64,000 nt of DNA. Source: Myxococcus xanthus (GTDB lineage: Bacteria > Myxococcota > Myxococcia > Myxococcales > Myxococcaceae). The translations under genes and the position numbers were made by a program. The notes under the pieces were generated by a model. That model was not told where the DNA came from, ran no database searches, and worked only from the letters and a program-made list of their open reading frames with translations. Shown in pieces: positions 34,868 to 43,755 of the stretch. The stretch spans positions 186,001 to 250,000 of the forward strand of contig NZ_FNOH01000001.1 in assembly GCF_900106535.1 (NCBI RefSeq), given 5' to 3'. Within the stretch, counting starts at the first letter, position 1. Every line of letters begins with the position of its first letter.

Positions 34868-34962
34868 GTGACGCACTCCACCTCGAAGTGGAGATGACGG
34901 CAAGGCCACACCTGCTTGTTGCGCGCTACCTTGCTTGCCCGGCATGGGACACACTGCGCGCC

Positions 34963-37716
34963 ATGCCCAACCTGCTCCGTCCAGCGGCACTGGCCGCTGT
35001 CGCCCTCCTCAGTGCGTGCGGTGCCCGGCAGAACCCTCCCGCCACCGCTGAACCCCCTTTGGCCCAGGCGTCACGACAGGCCGTCTCCGCCACGCCGCCG
35101 TCACCGAAGCTGCGCCTGCCCACGGAGGTGCGCCCCACCGGCTACAAGGTGGCGCTCACGCTGGACCCGAAGGTGTCCTCGTTCAAGGGCGCGATGGACA
35201 TCACGCTCGACGTGACGAAGCCCACGTCCGTGGTGTGGCTGCACGCCAAGAGCCTCAACGTGACGGGGGCCGTGTTCATCCAGAACGGTTCGGCCTTCAT
35301 CGGGACGCCCGTGAAGGGCGAGGAGGACTTCCTCGGCTTCTCTGTGGCGAAGCCGCTGGCCGCCGGCCGGGCGAGGCTGGTCATCAACTATGAAGGCGTC
35401 GCGTCGGAGAAGGAGACGGACGGCGCCTTCCGCGTCAATGAAGGCGGGGACTGGTACATCTACACCCAGTTCGAGCCGGTGGACGCGCGCCGTGTGTTCC
35501 CCTCCTTCGATGAACCCGGCTTCAAGGTGCCGTGGCAGCTCACCTTCCACGTGCCCGCGGGCGTCGTGGCCGTCACCAACACGCCGCAGGAGTCGGAGGA
35601 GGTGCGCCCGGACGGTGGCCGCACCTACCGCTTCGCGCGCACGCAGCCGCTGCCCAGCTATCTCATCGCCTTCGGCGTGGGGCCCTTCGACTTCCTCCCC
35701 GCCGCGGACGCGGGCCAGAAGAAGGTGAAGACGCGCATCATCACCCCGCGCGGCCGCACGGCGGAGGGCGCCTACGCCGCGCAGGTGACGCCGGAAATCC
35801 TCGCCGCGCTGGAGGACTACTTCGGCATCCCGTACCCGTACGAGAAGCTGGACGTGCTGGCGGTGCCGCTGCTGCGCGGCGCCATGGAGCACCCGGGCCT
35901 GGTGACGTTCAACTCGCGCCTCATCCTCGCGAAGCCGGAGGAAGACTCGCTGGGCCGCCAGCGTGCCTTCTCCGACACGCAGGTGCACGAGCTGGCGCAC
36001 CAGTGGTTCGGCAACCTGGTCACCATGCAGTGGTGGGATGACCTGTGGCTCAACGAGGCCTTCGCCTCGTGGATGACCCCGCGCATCGTCGAATCGTGGC
36101 GTCCCGCCTGGGACGCGCCCGTCGAGCGCGTGCACGACCGCGCCCGGGCCCTGGACGCGGACAGTCTCCTGTCGGCGCGCCGCATCCGCCAGCCCATCGA
36201 GAGCGCCAACGACATCCACAACGCCTTTGACGGCATCACCTATGGCAAGGGCTCCGCGGTGCTCAGCATGACGGAGGAGTGGCTGGGCCGGGATGTCTTC
36301 CAGCGCGGCATCCAGCGCTACTTCCGCAAGCACGCGGGCGGCAACGCCACCGCGAACGACTTCCTGGACGCCGTGTCCGCTGAGTCCGGCAAGGACGTGA
36401 CGGGCATGTTGGGGAGCTTCCTGGACCAGAGCGGGGCGCCGCTCGTCACCGCGTCGCTGGCATGCGGCGCGGACGGCGCGAAGGTGGTGCTCACGCAGCA
36501 GCGTTACCTGCGGCTGGGGGCCGCGTCGCCGGGTCCGCAGACGTGGAAGGTGCCGGTGTGCGTGGAGTACGCGGCGGGCGGCAAGGAGGCCCGGACCTGC
36601 ACGCTGCTGGAGGGCGAGCGCGCCGAGGTGGCCCTGAGCGAGGCGAAGACGTGCCCGGACTGGGTGTTCCCCAACGCGGAGGGCGCGGGCTACTTCCGGG
36701 TCCAGCTCGATGGGGACGCAGCGGCGAAGCTGGCGAAGTCCGGGATGAAGCGGCTGTCGCGCACCGAGCGGGTGACGTTCCTGACGGACGTGCGCGCGCT
36801 GGCCCTGGCTGGGACGATTCCCGCCGCCGAGGCCCTGGCCCTGACGAGCCGCCTGGCGAATGAGCCGGACCGCGTCGTCACCCTGGCCTCGCTGGACCTG
36901 CTGGAGCTGGTCAGCTCGCGGCTGCTTCCGGACGAGAAGCTGAAGGACCGGGCTCGCTTCCTGCGTGAGACCTATGGCCCCCGGGCGCGGCAGCTCGGCT
37001 TCGCCCCGCGCAAGGGCGAGAGCGAGGACACGCGCCTGCTCCGGCCCCGGCTGGTGCGGCTGGCGGGACGGGACGGCAGGGATCCGAAGCTGCTCGCGGA
37101 AGCGCGTGCCCTCGCGAACAAGTGGCTGAAGGACAATCGCGCGGTGGCGCCGGAGATGGTGGACGTGGTGCTCGCCCTCGCCGCCACCGAGAACGACGCG
37201 GCCTTCCGGGAGCAGCTCGTCGTGGCGGTGCGCTCGGAGAAGGAGCGGCGCACGCGCCAGCACCTCATCGGCGCGCTGAGCAGCTTCACGGACCCGGTGC
37301 TGGTGAAGCAGAACCTGGCCCTGGTGTTCGAGAAGGGCTTGGACCCGCGTGAGACGATGTGGATGGCGTTCGCGGCCTCGCAGGGACTGCGCACCCAGGA
37401 CGTGGCCTTCGACTTCGTGAAGGAGAACTACGACCGCCTGGTGGGGGACTCGCCCGAGGCGCTGCTGTCACTCGATGCCGCGGGGCGCATGGCCTACATC
37501 GGCAGCAACTTCTGCGATGCGGGCAAGCGTCAGCAGGTGGAGGAGTTCTTCTCCGAGCGCACCGCGAAGGCGCCGGGGGGGCCCCGGGTACTGGCGCAGG
37601 TGCTGGAGATCGTGGACCAGTGCATCGCGCTGAAGAAGACGCAGGCGGCCAGCGTCGAGTCCTTCCTTGCGAAGGGCACCCCGTCGCGTCCGCCGCAGGC
37701 ACCCGCGTCGCGGTAG
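34963..37716 (+). CDS. M1-family aminopeptidase lipoprotein
   Basis: 917 residues with an LLSAC lipobox (C19), so it is anchored in the envelope. The M1 fold is clear: beta domain from LPTEVRPTGYKVALTL, substrate-binding GAMEHPG (the usual GAMEN is GAMEH here), zinc site HELAH (H342, H346) with the third ligand E365 in LNEAFASWM, catalytic E343, and a long helical C-terminal domain (about 530-917). It cleaves N-terminal residues from peptides, probably to process food or envelope peptides. The LpxL gene is divergent, with 95 nt between the starts. Confidence 0.92.
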   Translation: MPNLLRPAALAAVALLSACGARQNPPATAEPPLAQASRQAVSATPPSPKLRLPTEVRPTGYKVALTLDPKVSSFKGAMDITLDVTKPTSVVWLHAKSLNVTGAVFIQNGSAFIGTPVKGEEDFLGFSVAKPLAAGRARLVINYEGVASEKETDGAFRVNEGGDWYIYTQFEPVDARRVFPSFDEPGFKVPWQLTFHVPAGVVAVTNTPQESEEVRPDGGRTYRFARTQPLPSYLIAFGVGPFDFLPAADAGQKKVKTRIITPRGRTAEGAYAAQVTPEILAALEDYFGIPYPYEKLDVLAVPLLRGAMEHPGLVTFNSRLILAKPEEDSLGRQRAFSDTQVHELAHQWFGNLVTMQWWDDLWLNEAFASWMTPRIVESWRPAWDAPVERVHDRARALDADSLLSARRIRQPIESANDIHNAFDGITYGKGSAVLSMTEEWLGRDVFQRGIQRYFRKHAGGNATANDFLDAVSAESGKDVTGMLGSFLDQSGAPLVTASLACGADGAKVVLTQQRYLRLGAASPGPQTWKVPVCVEYAAGGKEARTCTLLEGERAEVALSEAKTCPDWVFPNAEGAGYFRVQLDGDAAAKLAKSGMKRLSRTERVTFLTDVRALALAGTIPAAEALALTSRLANEPDRVVTLASLDLLELVSSRLLPDEKLKDRARFLRETYGPRARQLGFAPRKGESEDTRLLRPRLVRLAGRDGRDPKLLAEARALANKWLKDNRAVAPEMVDVVLALAATENDAAFREQLVVAVRSEKERRTRQHLIGALSSFTDPVLVKQNLALVFEKGLDPRETMWMAFAASQGLRTQDVAFDFVKENYDRLVGDSPEALLSLDAAGRMAYIGSNFCDAGKRQQVEEFFSERTAKAPGGPRVLAQVLEIVDQCIALKKTQAASVESFLAKGTPSRPPQAPASR

Positions 37717-37728
37717 TCGCGCGGACGG

Positions 37729-37765
37729 CCGGGCCCGGCATCCCTCATGAGATGTCCGGGCCCGG
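37729..37765. terminator. Hairpin between convergent aminopeptidase and crotonase genes
   Basis: Two copies of the palindrome CCGGGCCCGG, extended by CATC and GATG arms with a one-base bulge, form a strong GC-rich stem with an 8-nt loop. It lies in the 64-nt gap between the opposing stops and is well placed to stop both transcripts. Confidence 0.5.
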
Positions 37766-37780
37766 ATGTTCCGCCAGGCC

Positions 37781-38533
37781 CTACTTCCGGCCGCGGGACA
37801 TGAAGGACATGAAGGCTTCCTGCGCCTCGGTGGACTGGAGGCGCTGGATGAACTCACCGCCCTCGCGGGCCAGCGTCTCGCGAATCTGGGCGCGCAGGGG
37901 CTCGCGAATCAGCCGCTTCGTCACGCGCACCGCCTCCGCCGGGCGGGAGGCCAGTGTGGCGGCGCGCTCGGTGGCCACCTGCTGGAGGCTGGCGTCCGGC
38001 ACCACCTTGTTGATGAGGCCCGCGCGCAGCGCCGTGGCCGCGTCGAAGGGCTCGCCGAAGAGCAGCAGCTCGCTGGCCAGCGCGAAGCCCGCCGTCCTGG
38101 GGATGAGCAGGCTGCTGGCGCCCTCCGCGCACAGCCCCAACTGGACGAAGGGCATGTGGAAGCGCGCGCGCTCGCTGGCCACCACGTAGTCACAGTGCAG
38201 CAGCATCGTCGTGCCGATGCCCACCGCCGGGCCGTCCACCGCCGCCAGAATCGGCTTGTCCGCGTCCACCAGCGCTCGCAGGAAGCGGAACACGGCGCTG
38301 TCCTCGCCCGCGGGCGGGTGCTCCATGAAGTCGCCAATGTCGTTGCCGGCGGTGAAGACGTTGCCCGCGCCGGTGAGCAGCACCGCGCGCACGTCGACGT
38401 TGCCCTCCGCGTCCTTCAGCGCGCGGGTGGCCGCCTCGTACATGGCATGCGTGAAGGCGTTCTTCTTCTCGGGCCGGTTGAAGGTGAGGGTGAGGACCCC
38501 CGAGTCGAGCTTCGTCAGCAGCGTGTCGGACAT
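37781..38533 (-). CDS. Enoyl-CoA hydratase/isomerase (Eci2-like crotonase)
   Basis: 250 residues. The crotonase fold shows in SGVLTLTFNRPEKKNAF, the oxyanion glycines of AAVDGPAVGIGTT, and LGLCAEGASSLLIPR. The PEG-like AEGASS block with a single catalytic glutamate is typical of Delta3-Delta2 enoyl-CoA isomerases of the Eci2 type rather than hydratases with two glutamates, so isomerase activity in fatty-acid degradation is likely. The length is normal. The gene is monocistronic. Confidence 0.86.
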   Translation of the reverse strand: MSDTLLTKLDSGVLTLTFNRPEKKNAFTHAMYEAATRALKDAEGNVDVRAVLLTGAGNVFTAGNDIGDFMEHPPAGEDSAVFRFLRALVDADKPILAAVDGPAVGIGTTMLLHCDYVVASERARFHMPFVQLGLCAEGASSLLIPRTAGFALASELLLFGEPFDAATALRAGLINKVVPDASLQQVATERAATLASRPAEAVRVTKRLIREPLRAQIRETLAREGGEFIQRLQSTEAQEAFMSFMSRGRK

Positions 38534-38668
38534 GGTGCCGGGGAGCCTAACCGACTCCGTGCGTTGGGGCGGGAGAATGGCACCCCGCGCCCTGGCTCGC
38601 GATGCTGCCGAGGCGTCCAGGCCCCCTCGGTCGGGCAGGGCCTGGGCGCGGGAAGTGTCCGCTGGTCG

Positions 38669-39565
38669 TCAGGGCCGCAGGGCCCGGGCCACCAGGGGCG
38701 CGAGCGTCACCACCTGGTGCTGGAACGGCAGCCCCAGGACAGGCTCCACGCTGTCGGTGCTCACCAGCCGGGTGAGCGGCAAGGTGCGCAGGCGCTCCAC
38801 GGCGGGGCCCACCAGCAGGGCGTGGGTCGTCGCCACCGTGAAGTCCTCCGTGCAGCCCGCGTCGCGCAGGGTGCCCGCGGCGGCGGCCAGGGTGCCACCG
38901 GTGGACACCATGTCATCCACCAGAATCGGGCGGCGTCCCCGCACCTCGCCCATCAGCCCGCTGGCGTGGACCTCGTCTCCGCTCAGCCGCACCTTGTGAA
39001 TCACCGCCCACGGCCGGTTCAGCAGCCGCGCCAGGGCCTCCGCGCGCTTCACCGCGCCCAGGTCCGGCGCCACCACCACGGAGGTGTCGGTGACGTGCTC
39101 GCGGAGCGCTTCCGCCAGCAACGGCAGCGAGGTGAGGTGCTCCAGCGGCGCGCCGAAGCAGCCTTCCAGCGCGGGGCTGTGCAGGTCCACCACCAGCACG
39201 CGCGCGAAGCGGCCCTGTGACAGCAGGTCTGCCACCAGCCGGCCGCCCAGGGGCTCCCCTGGCCTGGCGCGCCGGTCCTGCCGCGCGTAGCCCAGGTAGG
39301 GCACCACGGCTTCCAGGCGGGCGGCCCCCATGCGCCAGCACGCGTCCGCCATCAGCAGCAACTCCAGCAGGTGCTCACCCGCGGGGGGCGTCGTGGACTG
39401 CACCAGGATGACGGTGCGGCCTCGCACCTGCTCGGGCACCTCGACGTGCATTTCCCCATCGGGGAAACGCTCGAAGTGGCAGTCAGCGGGCGCTACGCCC
39501 AGGGCTTGCCCGAGCGCGCGTCCCAGGTGGGGGCTCGCCGTGCCAACAAGGAGGACAGGGTCCAT
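38669..39565 (-). CDS. prs: Ribose-phosphate pyrophosphokinase (PRPP synthetase)
   Basis: 298 residues from the ATG at 39565. The ATP and ribose-phosphate sites show as FPDGEMHVEV, LGYARQDRRARPGEPLGGRLVADLL, VVVDLHSP and the PRPP loop VDDMVSTGGTL. The protein makes PRPP from ribose 5-phosphate and ATP. It is about 15 residues shorter than housekeeping Prs, so this may be a second copy. It is divergent from the phosphoribosyltransferase gene, which would use the same product. Confidence 0.88.
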   Translation of the reverse strand: MDPVLLVGTASPHLGRALGQALGVAPADCHFERFPDGEMHVEVPEQVRGRTVILVQSTTPPAGEHLLELLLMADACWRMGAARLEAVVPYLGYARQDRRARPGEPLGGRLVADLLSQGRFARVLVVDLHSPALEGCFGAPLEHLTSLPLLAEALREHVTDTSVVVAPDLGAVKRAEALARLLNRPWAVIHKVRLSGDEVHASGLMGEVRGRRPILVDDMVSTGGTLAAAAGTLRDAGCTEDFTVATTHALLVGPAVERLRTLPLTRLVSTDSVEPVLGLPFQHQVVTLAPLVARALRP

Positions 39566-39709
39566 GGGCCGCACCCTAGCGCGCCTGCCGGTCGGACGGT
39601 GCGTCCCCGGCGGTCCCCCCGCGAGCCTCCCTCCGGGACGGCCCTCGCATGGCCCTCCGCCGCCAGTCGCGCGCCCCGTGACTTCCTTGTGGGAAGGAGG
39701 AAGGACGCA

Positions 39710-40393
39710 ATGCGCTTTCGGGACCGAGCAGATGCGGGCCGCCGGCTGGCGGCGCGGCTGTTGCCCTACCGGGGTGGCGAGGTGCGTGTGCTGGGCCTGG
39801 CGCGAGGCGGGCTCCGGGTGGCGTACGAGGTGGCCCACGCATTGGAGGCGCCACTGGACGTCTGGGTCTCCCGCCGCATTGACGTGCCGGGCCGGATGAC
39901 GGTGCTGGGCGCGGTGTCGGAAGGGGGCGGCATCTACCTGGACCAGGACGCGCTGCGGGGCCTGGGCCTGCCGGAGGTGGAGGCCCGGAGCCTGGCGCGG
40001 GCGGAGGCTTCGGAAGTGGACAATCAGGTCCAGCGGCTGCGGGGCACCTCGGAGCCCGCGATGGGGGGCTTCACGGTGCTGCTGGTGGATGACGGGCTGG
40101 TGTCGGGCGCCACGGCCATGGCCGCGCTCCAGGTGCTGCGGCGGCAACACCCGGCTCGGCTGGTGCTGGGCGTCCCCGTGGGGACCCCGCATGGGCTGGC
40201 CCGGGTGCGGCCGGAAGCGGACGCGGTGCATTGCGTGGAGGTGCTGCCCGCGATGCGTGACGTGTCGGAGGCCTACGACGACTACCGGCCGTTGCCGGAC
40301 GTGGAGCTGCGGCAGTTGCTCGTGCGCGCCCGGGAGCCCGTGCAGCCGCGCGAGGTCCTCGAGTCCACGGACCTGGGCGGCTTCTGGATGTGA
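39710..40393 (+). CDS. Phosphoribosyltransferase
   Basis: 227 residues from ATG 39710 behind a perfect GGAAGGAGG site. The PRTase fold is shown by VLGLARGGLRVAYEVA and by the PRPP loop VLLVDDGLVSGATAMAAL. The specific substrate is not evident: the hood residues do not match purine or pyrimidine salvage enzymes. In many bacteria this PRTase type is fused to the alpha/beta hydrolase encoded 26 nt downstream, which argues that the two act on the same compound. Confidence 0.85.
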   Translation: MRFRDRADAGRRLAARLLPYRGGEVRVLGLARGGLRVAYEVAHALEAPLDVWVSRRIDVPGRMTVLGAVSEGGGIYLDQDALRGLGLPEVEARSLARAEASEVDNQVQRLRGTSEPAMGGFTVLLVDDGLVSGATAMAALQVLRRQHPARLVLGVPVGTPHGLARVRPEADAVHCVEVLPAMRDVSEAYDDYRPLPDVELRQLLVRAREPVQPREVLESTDLGGFWM

Positions 40394-40418
40394 CGCGAGA
40401 CAAGGAGGCACGGACGAC

Positions 40419-41111
40419 ATGTGGCAGGAAGGAAATACGGACCCGGACATCCGGGAGGTGCAGGTCCAGGTGGGCGACGTGGTGCTGGGGGGCAGCCTGG
40501 GCATCCCGGACGGCGCGCGAGGTCTGGTCATCTTCGCCCATGGCAGCGGCAGCAGCCGCTTCAGTCCCCGCAACCGCGCGGTGGCGCGTGCGCTGCGCGC
40601 GCAGGGGCTGGCCACGCTGCTGTTCGACCTGCTGAGCGAAGTGGAGGAGGTGAAGGACGCGCGCACCGGGGAGTTGCGCTTCGACATCCCGTTCCTCGCC
40701 CGGCGGTTGGCGGCGGTGACGGAATGGGCGCAGCGGCAGCCGGCGCTGGCCGTGCTGCGCATGGGCTACTTCGGCTCCAGCACCGGCGCCGCGGCGGCGC
40801 TCGTCGCGGCGGCCCTGCATCCGGACCTCATCCACGCGGTGGTGTCGCGCGGCGGGCGGCCCGACCTGGCCGGACCGGTGTTGCCCCGCGTGCAGGCGCC
40901 CACACTGCTGCTCGTCGGTGGGCAGGACGTGGGCGTGCTGGAGCTGAACGAGGCGTCACTCGCGCGGATGGAGGGCCTGAAGGGCATCCACATCATCCCG
41001 GGGGCCACGCACCTCTTCGAGGAGCCCGGCGCGCTGGAGCAGGTGGCCCGCCAGGCCGCCGCGTGGTTCCTCCGCTTCCTCGGCGGCGTCGGCGCGGAGG
41101 CGCGTGCGTGA
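40419..41111 (+). CDS. Dienelactone-hydrolase-like alpha/beta hydrolase
   Basis: 230 residues with an AAGGAGG ribosome site. The oxyanion turn is FAHGSGSSRFSPRN; the nucleophile serine lies in GYFGSSTGAAAAL. An acidic residue in GGQDVGVLELN and the histidine of PGATHLFEEPG complete a catalytic triad. The gene follows the phosphoribosyltransferase by 26 nt and shares its operon. These two domains are found as one polypeptide in other bacteria (family knowledge). The natural substrate is unknown. Confidence 0.83.
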   Translation: MWQEGNTDPDIREVQVQVGDVVLGGSLGIPDGARGLVIFAHGSGSSRFSPRNRAVARALRAQGLATLLFDLLSEVEEVKDARTGELRFDIPFLARRLAAVTEWAQRQPALAVLRMGYFGSSTGAAAALVAAALHPDLIHAVVSRGGRPDLAGPVLPRVQAPTLLLVGGQDVGVLELNEASLARMEGLKGIHIIPGATHLFEEPGALEQVARQAAAWFLRFLGGVGAEARA

Positions 41112-41146
41112 ATCTGGCGTCGGGACACACCAACGAAGGAGGCGTC

Positions 41147-41599
41147 ATGGAGACGGGGCAGGCGTCGGCGGCGCGCGAGGCGATGCCTCGGTGGGAGCAC
41201 CTCACCCGCGGCTCGCAGCGCGTGGTGCGGGGACAGGGGCGCTCGCTGGAAGAGGCCTTCGAGCAGGCCGCGGTGGCGTTGTGCGCGCTGGTGGTGGACC
41301 CCGCCTCGGTGGAGGTGCGCGAGGAGGTGGAGCTGGTGTGCGAGGCGACGGCGCCGGAGCGGCTGCTGGCGGACTGGCTGCGCGCCATCGTCCACAAGAT
41401 GGCGGCGCGCCGCCTGTGTTTCCGGTGCTTCGCGGTGCGCATGGACGGCACGCGCCTCTTCGGCCACGCCTTCGGTGAGCCGTTGGACCGGGAGCGCCAC
41501 CCCTTCGCGCGAGACGTGCGGGGCGTGTCGCTGGTGGACACGCGTGTGTCCCAGGGCGCGGATGGCCTGTGGACGGCTGAGTGCGAAGTGGAGCTGTGA
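41147..41599 (+). CDS. Archease-family protein
   Basis: 150 residues from ATG 41147 (a GAAGGAGG site at 41134-41141). The match to archease is the SLEEAFEQAAVAL helix, EATAPERLLADWLRAIVHKM, FRCFAVRMDG, and the C-terminal GEPLDRERHPF with the metal-binding Asp/His region. Archease promotes guanylylation and turnover of the RNA ligase RtcB. No rtcB gene is present in the window, so the partner must lie elsewhere or the protein has another role. It lies between two hydrolase genes in one operon. Confidence 0.8.
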   Translation: METGQASAAREAMPRWEHLTRGSQRVVRGQGRSLEEAFEQAAVALCALVVDPASVEVREEVELVCEATAPERLLADWLRAIVHKMAARRLCFRCFAVRMDGTRLFGHAFGEPLDRERHPFARDVRGVSLVDTRVSQGADGLWTAECEVEL

Positions 41600-41602
41600 C
41601 GC

Positions 41603-42799
41603 ATGGGCGCGCGGGACGTGGCGCTGCGAGGCGCGGAGGGCTCGGTGGTGACGGCGCGGCTGGACCTGCCACCCGGCAGGCCCGTGGCCAGCGCGGTGCG
41701 GGTGGGGTGCTTCGCGTGCCTGGGGCCATCACCGGCACCTTCCCGGCTGGCCCATGCGCTGGTGGCCCGCGGCTTCGCGGTGCTGTCGCTGGACTTCACC
41801 GCGCCCGCGGCTGCCGGACCGCGGCCGGACACGGTGCCTTCGGTGGAGGCGGTGGAGGCCGCGGCGGCGTGGCTTCGGGAGCGCTACCCCCCGGTGCGCC
41901 TGCTGGTGGGGCACAGTCTTGGTGGCACGGCGGCGGCCGCGGCGCTGCCCCGGCTTTCGGAGGTGGCCGCGCTGGCGCTGGTGAATGCGCCGGTGGGCGG
42001 TGGACCGTTGCTCGAACGGCTGTCTTCCACCGCGCGGGAGGCGGGTGAGGGTGAGCTCGACTTCGGGCCGGGCCGTCTGCGCCTCACGCGCCGCTTCCTC
42101 CAGGACATCGACGAGGCGCACCTGCGGCGGGCGCTGAACGCCTTTCCGGGCGAGCTGCTGGTGCTGCATGCGCCGGCGGACCGGTACGTGCCGCTCGAGC
42201 ACGCCCGGCGGTGGATGGCCATGGCCCGCCGTCCGGCCAGTCTGATGCTGCTGGAGGGCGCGGACCACTTCCTGTCCCACGACGCGGACGCGGGCCATGC
42301 CGCCGACGTGCTGGGGGTGTGGGCCGCGCGGCAGGTGACACCGGTGCGGGAGCGTGAGGCGCCCCTGCCCCCGGGCGTGGTGGAGGTCCACGAGGCGGGG
42401 GAGGGCCGCTTCGCCCAGGACATCCGCGTGGGGGCGCACCGGCTGCGCTCGGATGAGCCGCTGTCGGTGGGCGGCGAGGACACCGGCCCCACGCCCTACG
42501 GGCTGCTGACGGCCGCGCTGGGGGCGTGCACCGCGATGACGCTGCGGCTCTACGCGGCGCGCAAGGGCTGGCCGCTGGAGCATGTCCACGTGCGGCTGAG
42601 CCACGAGAAGGTGCACGCGAAGGCGTGCGAGGAGTGCGAGACGAAGGACGGGAAGATGGACCGGCTGCAACGTACGGTGAAGTTGGAGGGCCCGCTGACG
42701 GACGCGCAGCGCGCGACGCTGGTGGCCATCGCGGACCGCTGCCCGGTGCACCGGACGCTGGCTTCGGATGTGGATGTCCATACGGACGTGGAGCAATGA
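41603..42799 (+). CDS. Alpha/beta hydrolase-OsmC fusion protein
   Basis: 398 residues starting 3 nt after the archease stop. Residues 1-255 are an alpha/beta hydrolase with nucleophile S105 in VGHSLGGTAA and a terminal histidine in EGADHFL. Residues about 260-398 are an OsmC domain with the peroxidatic cysteine C309 (GACTAMT) and the resolving cysteine C380 (CPVHRTL). OsmC reduces organic hydroperoxides using two cysteines. The fusion is known from other bacteria and links ester hydrolysis to peroxide defence. It is the last gene of the stress operon. Confidence 0.9.
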   Translation: MGARDVALRGAEGSVVTARLDLPPGRPVASAVRVGCFACLGPSPAPSRLAHALVARGFAVLSLDFTAPAAAGPRPDTVPSVEAVEAAAAWLRERYPPVRLLVGHSLGGTAAAAALPRLSEVAALALVNAPVGGGPLLERLSSTAREAGEGELDFGPGRLRLTRRFLQDIDEAHLRRALNAFPGELLVLHAPADRYVPLEHARRWMAMARRPASLMLLEGADHFLSHDADAGHAADVLGVWAARQVTPVREREAPLPPGVVEVHEAGEGRFAQDIRVGAHRLRSDEPLSVGGEDTGPTPYGLLTAALGACTAMTLRLYAARKGWPLEHVHVRLSHEKVHAKACEECETKDGKMDRLQRTVKLEGPLTDAQRATLVAIADRCPVHRTLASDVDVHTDVEQ

Positions 42800-42838
42800 G
42801 CGCCCCGGGCACACGCACGGGCTGGTAGGGTCCGCCGC

Positions 42839-43390
42839 ATGATTTCGAGTGAGCAGCGCTTCGTGTGGCTGGACCTGGAGATGACCGGGTTGGACCCGGA
42901 GACGTGTTCCATCATCGAGGTGGGCGTCATCATCACCGGTCCGGATTTGCGGCCCATCGCGGAGATTGAGCGCGTCATCTGGCAGCCGGAGGAGGTGCTC
43001 CTGCGCATGGAGCCCGTCGTCCGGGAGATGCACACCCGCAACGAGCTCCTGGAGAAGGTGCGTGCCTCCAACACCTCGCTGCGCGTGGCGGAGCGGGATG
43101 TCATGGCGCTCGTCACCGAGCACTGCGCCCTGGGCGAGGGCATCCTCGCCGGCAACTCCATCCACACCGACCGGCGCTTCCTCATCCGCTACATGCCGCT
43201 GCTGGAGCGCTACCTGCACTACCGCATGGTGGACGTGACGAGCCTCAAGGTGTTGACGCGCGCCTGGTATCCGAACCTGGTGGAGCCGCGCAAGGCGCCC
43301 AGCGGGCACACCGCCCTGGCGGACGTGCGCGCCAGCATCTCGGAGTTGCAGTACTACCGCGACACCCTCTTTCGCGGGACGCCGGCCTAG
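42839..43390 (+). CDS. orn: Oligoribonuclease
   Basis: 183 residues with the DEDDh exonuclease set: D12 and E14 in VWLDLEMTGLD, the IWQPEEVLLRMEPVV loop, D109-region AGNSIHTDRRFL, and H157/D162 in GHTALADV. It degrades 2-5 nt RNA (including pGpG from cyclic-di-GMP turnover) to mononucleotides. The length matches the family. It overlaps the opposing response regulator stop by 4 nt. Confidence 0.94.
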   Translation: MISSEQRFVWLDLEMTGLDPETCSIIEVGVIITGPDLRPIAEIERVIWQPEEVLLRMEPVVREMHTRNELLEKVRASNTSLRVAERDVMALVTEHCALGEGILAGNSIHTDRRFLIRYMPLLERYLHYRMVDVTSLKVLTRAWYPNLVEPRKAPSGHTALADVRASISELQYYRDTLFRGTPA

Positions 43391-43755
43391 GCGTTGGGCT
43401 GGGGCTCGACGAGCAGCTCGGCGATGGTGTCGAGCAGCACGTCCAGTTCGAAGGGCTTGGCGAGGAAGCGCGCGCTGGAGCGGCGCTCCTCGTCGGAGAT
43501 GCGGCCGGCGCTCATCACCACCACGGGGATGTCTCGCAGGCCGTCGTCCTCGCGCATGCGGCGCAGCATCTCCCGGCCGTCCATGACGGGCATCATCAAG
43601 TCCAGCAGCACCAGGTCCGGCTTCGCGTCCGCCATGCGGTGCAGGCCTTCGGCGCCGTTGAAGGCGGTGTCGACGTCGTAGCCCTCCACGGACAGGATGT
43701 CCTGGAGCGCCTCGACGATGGCCAGCTCGTCGTCCACGATGAGAAGCCGCTTCAT
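43387..43755 (-). CDS. Single-domain response regulator coupled to KaiC-like ATPase
   Basis: 122 residues. The ATG overlaps the stop of the KaiC-like gene (ATGA). It is a receiver domain only: LLIVDDELAIVE, the phospho-acceptor in LVLLDLMMPVMDG, the switch in VVMSAGR and the conserved lysine in FLAKPFELD. It resembles the regulator at 13 kb in size and motif wording (DLMMPVMDG), but is linked to a different partner. The likely role is to relay a signal to or from the KaiC-like protein. Confidence 0.88.
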   Translation of the reverse strand: MKRLLIVDDELAIVEALQDILSVEGYDVDTAFNGAEGLHRMADAKPDLVLLDLMMPVMDGREMLRRMREDDGLRDIPVVVMSAGRISDEERRSSARFLAKPFELDVLLDTIAELLVEPQPNA

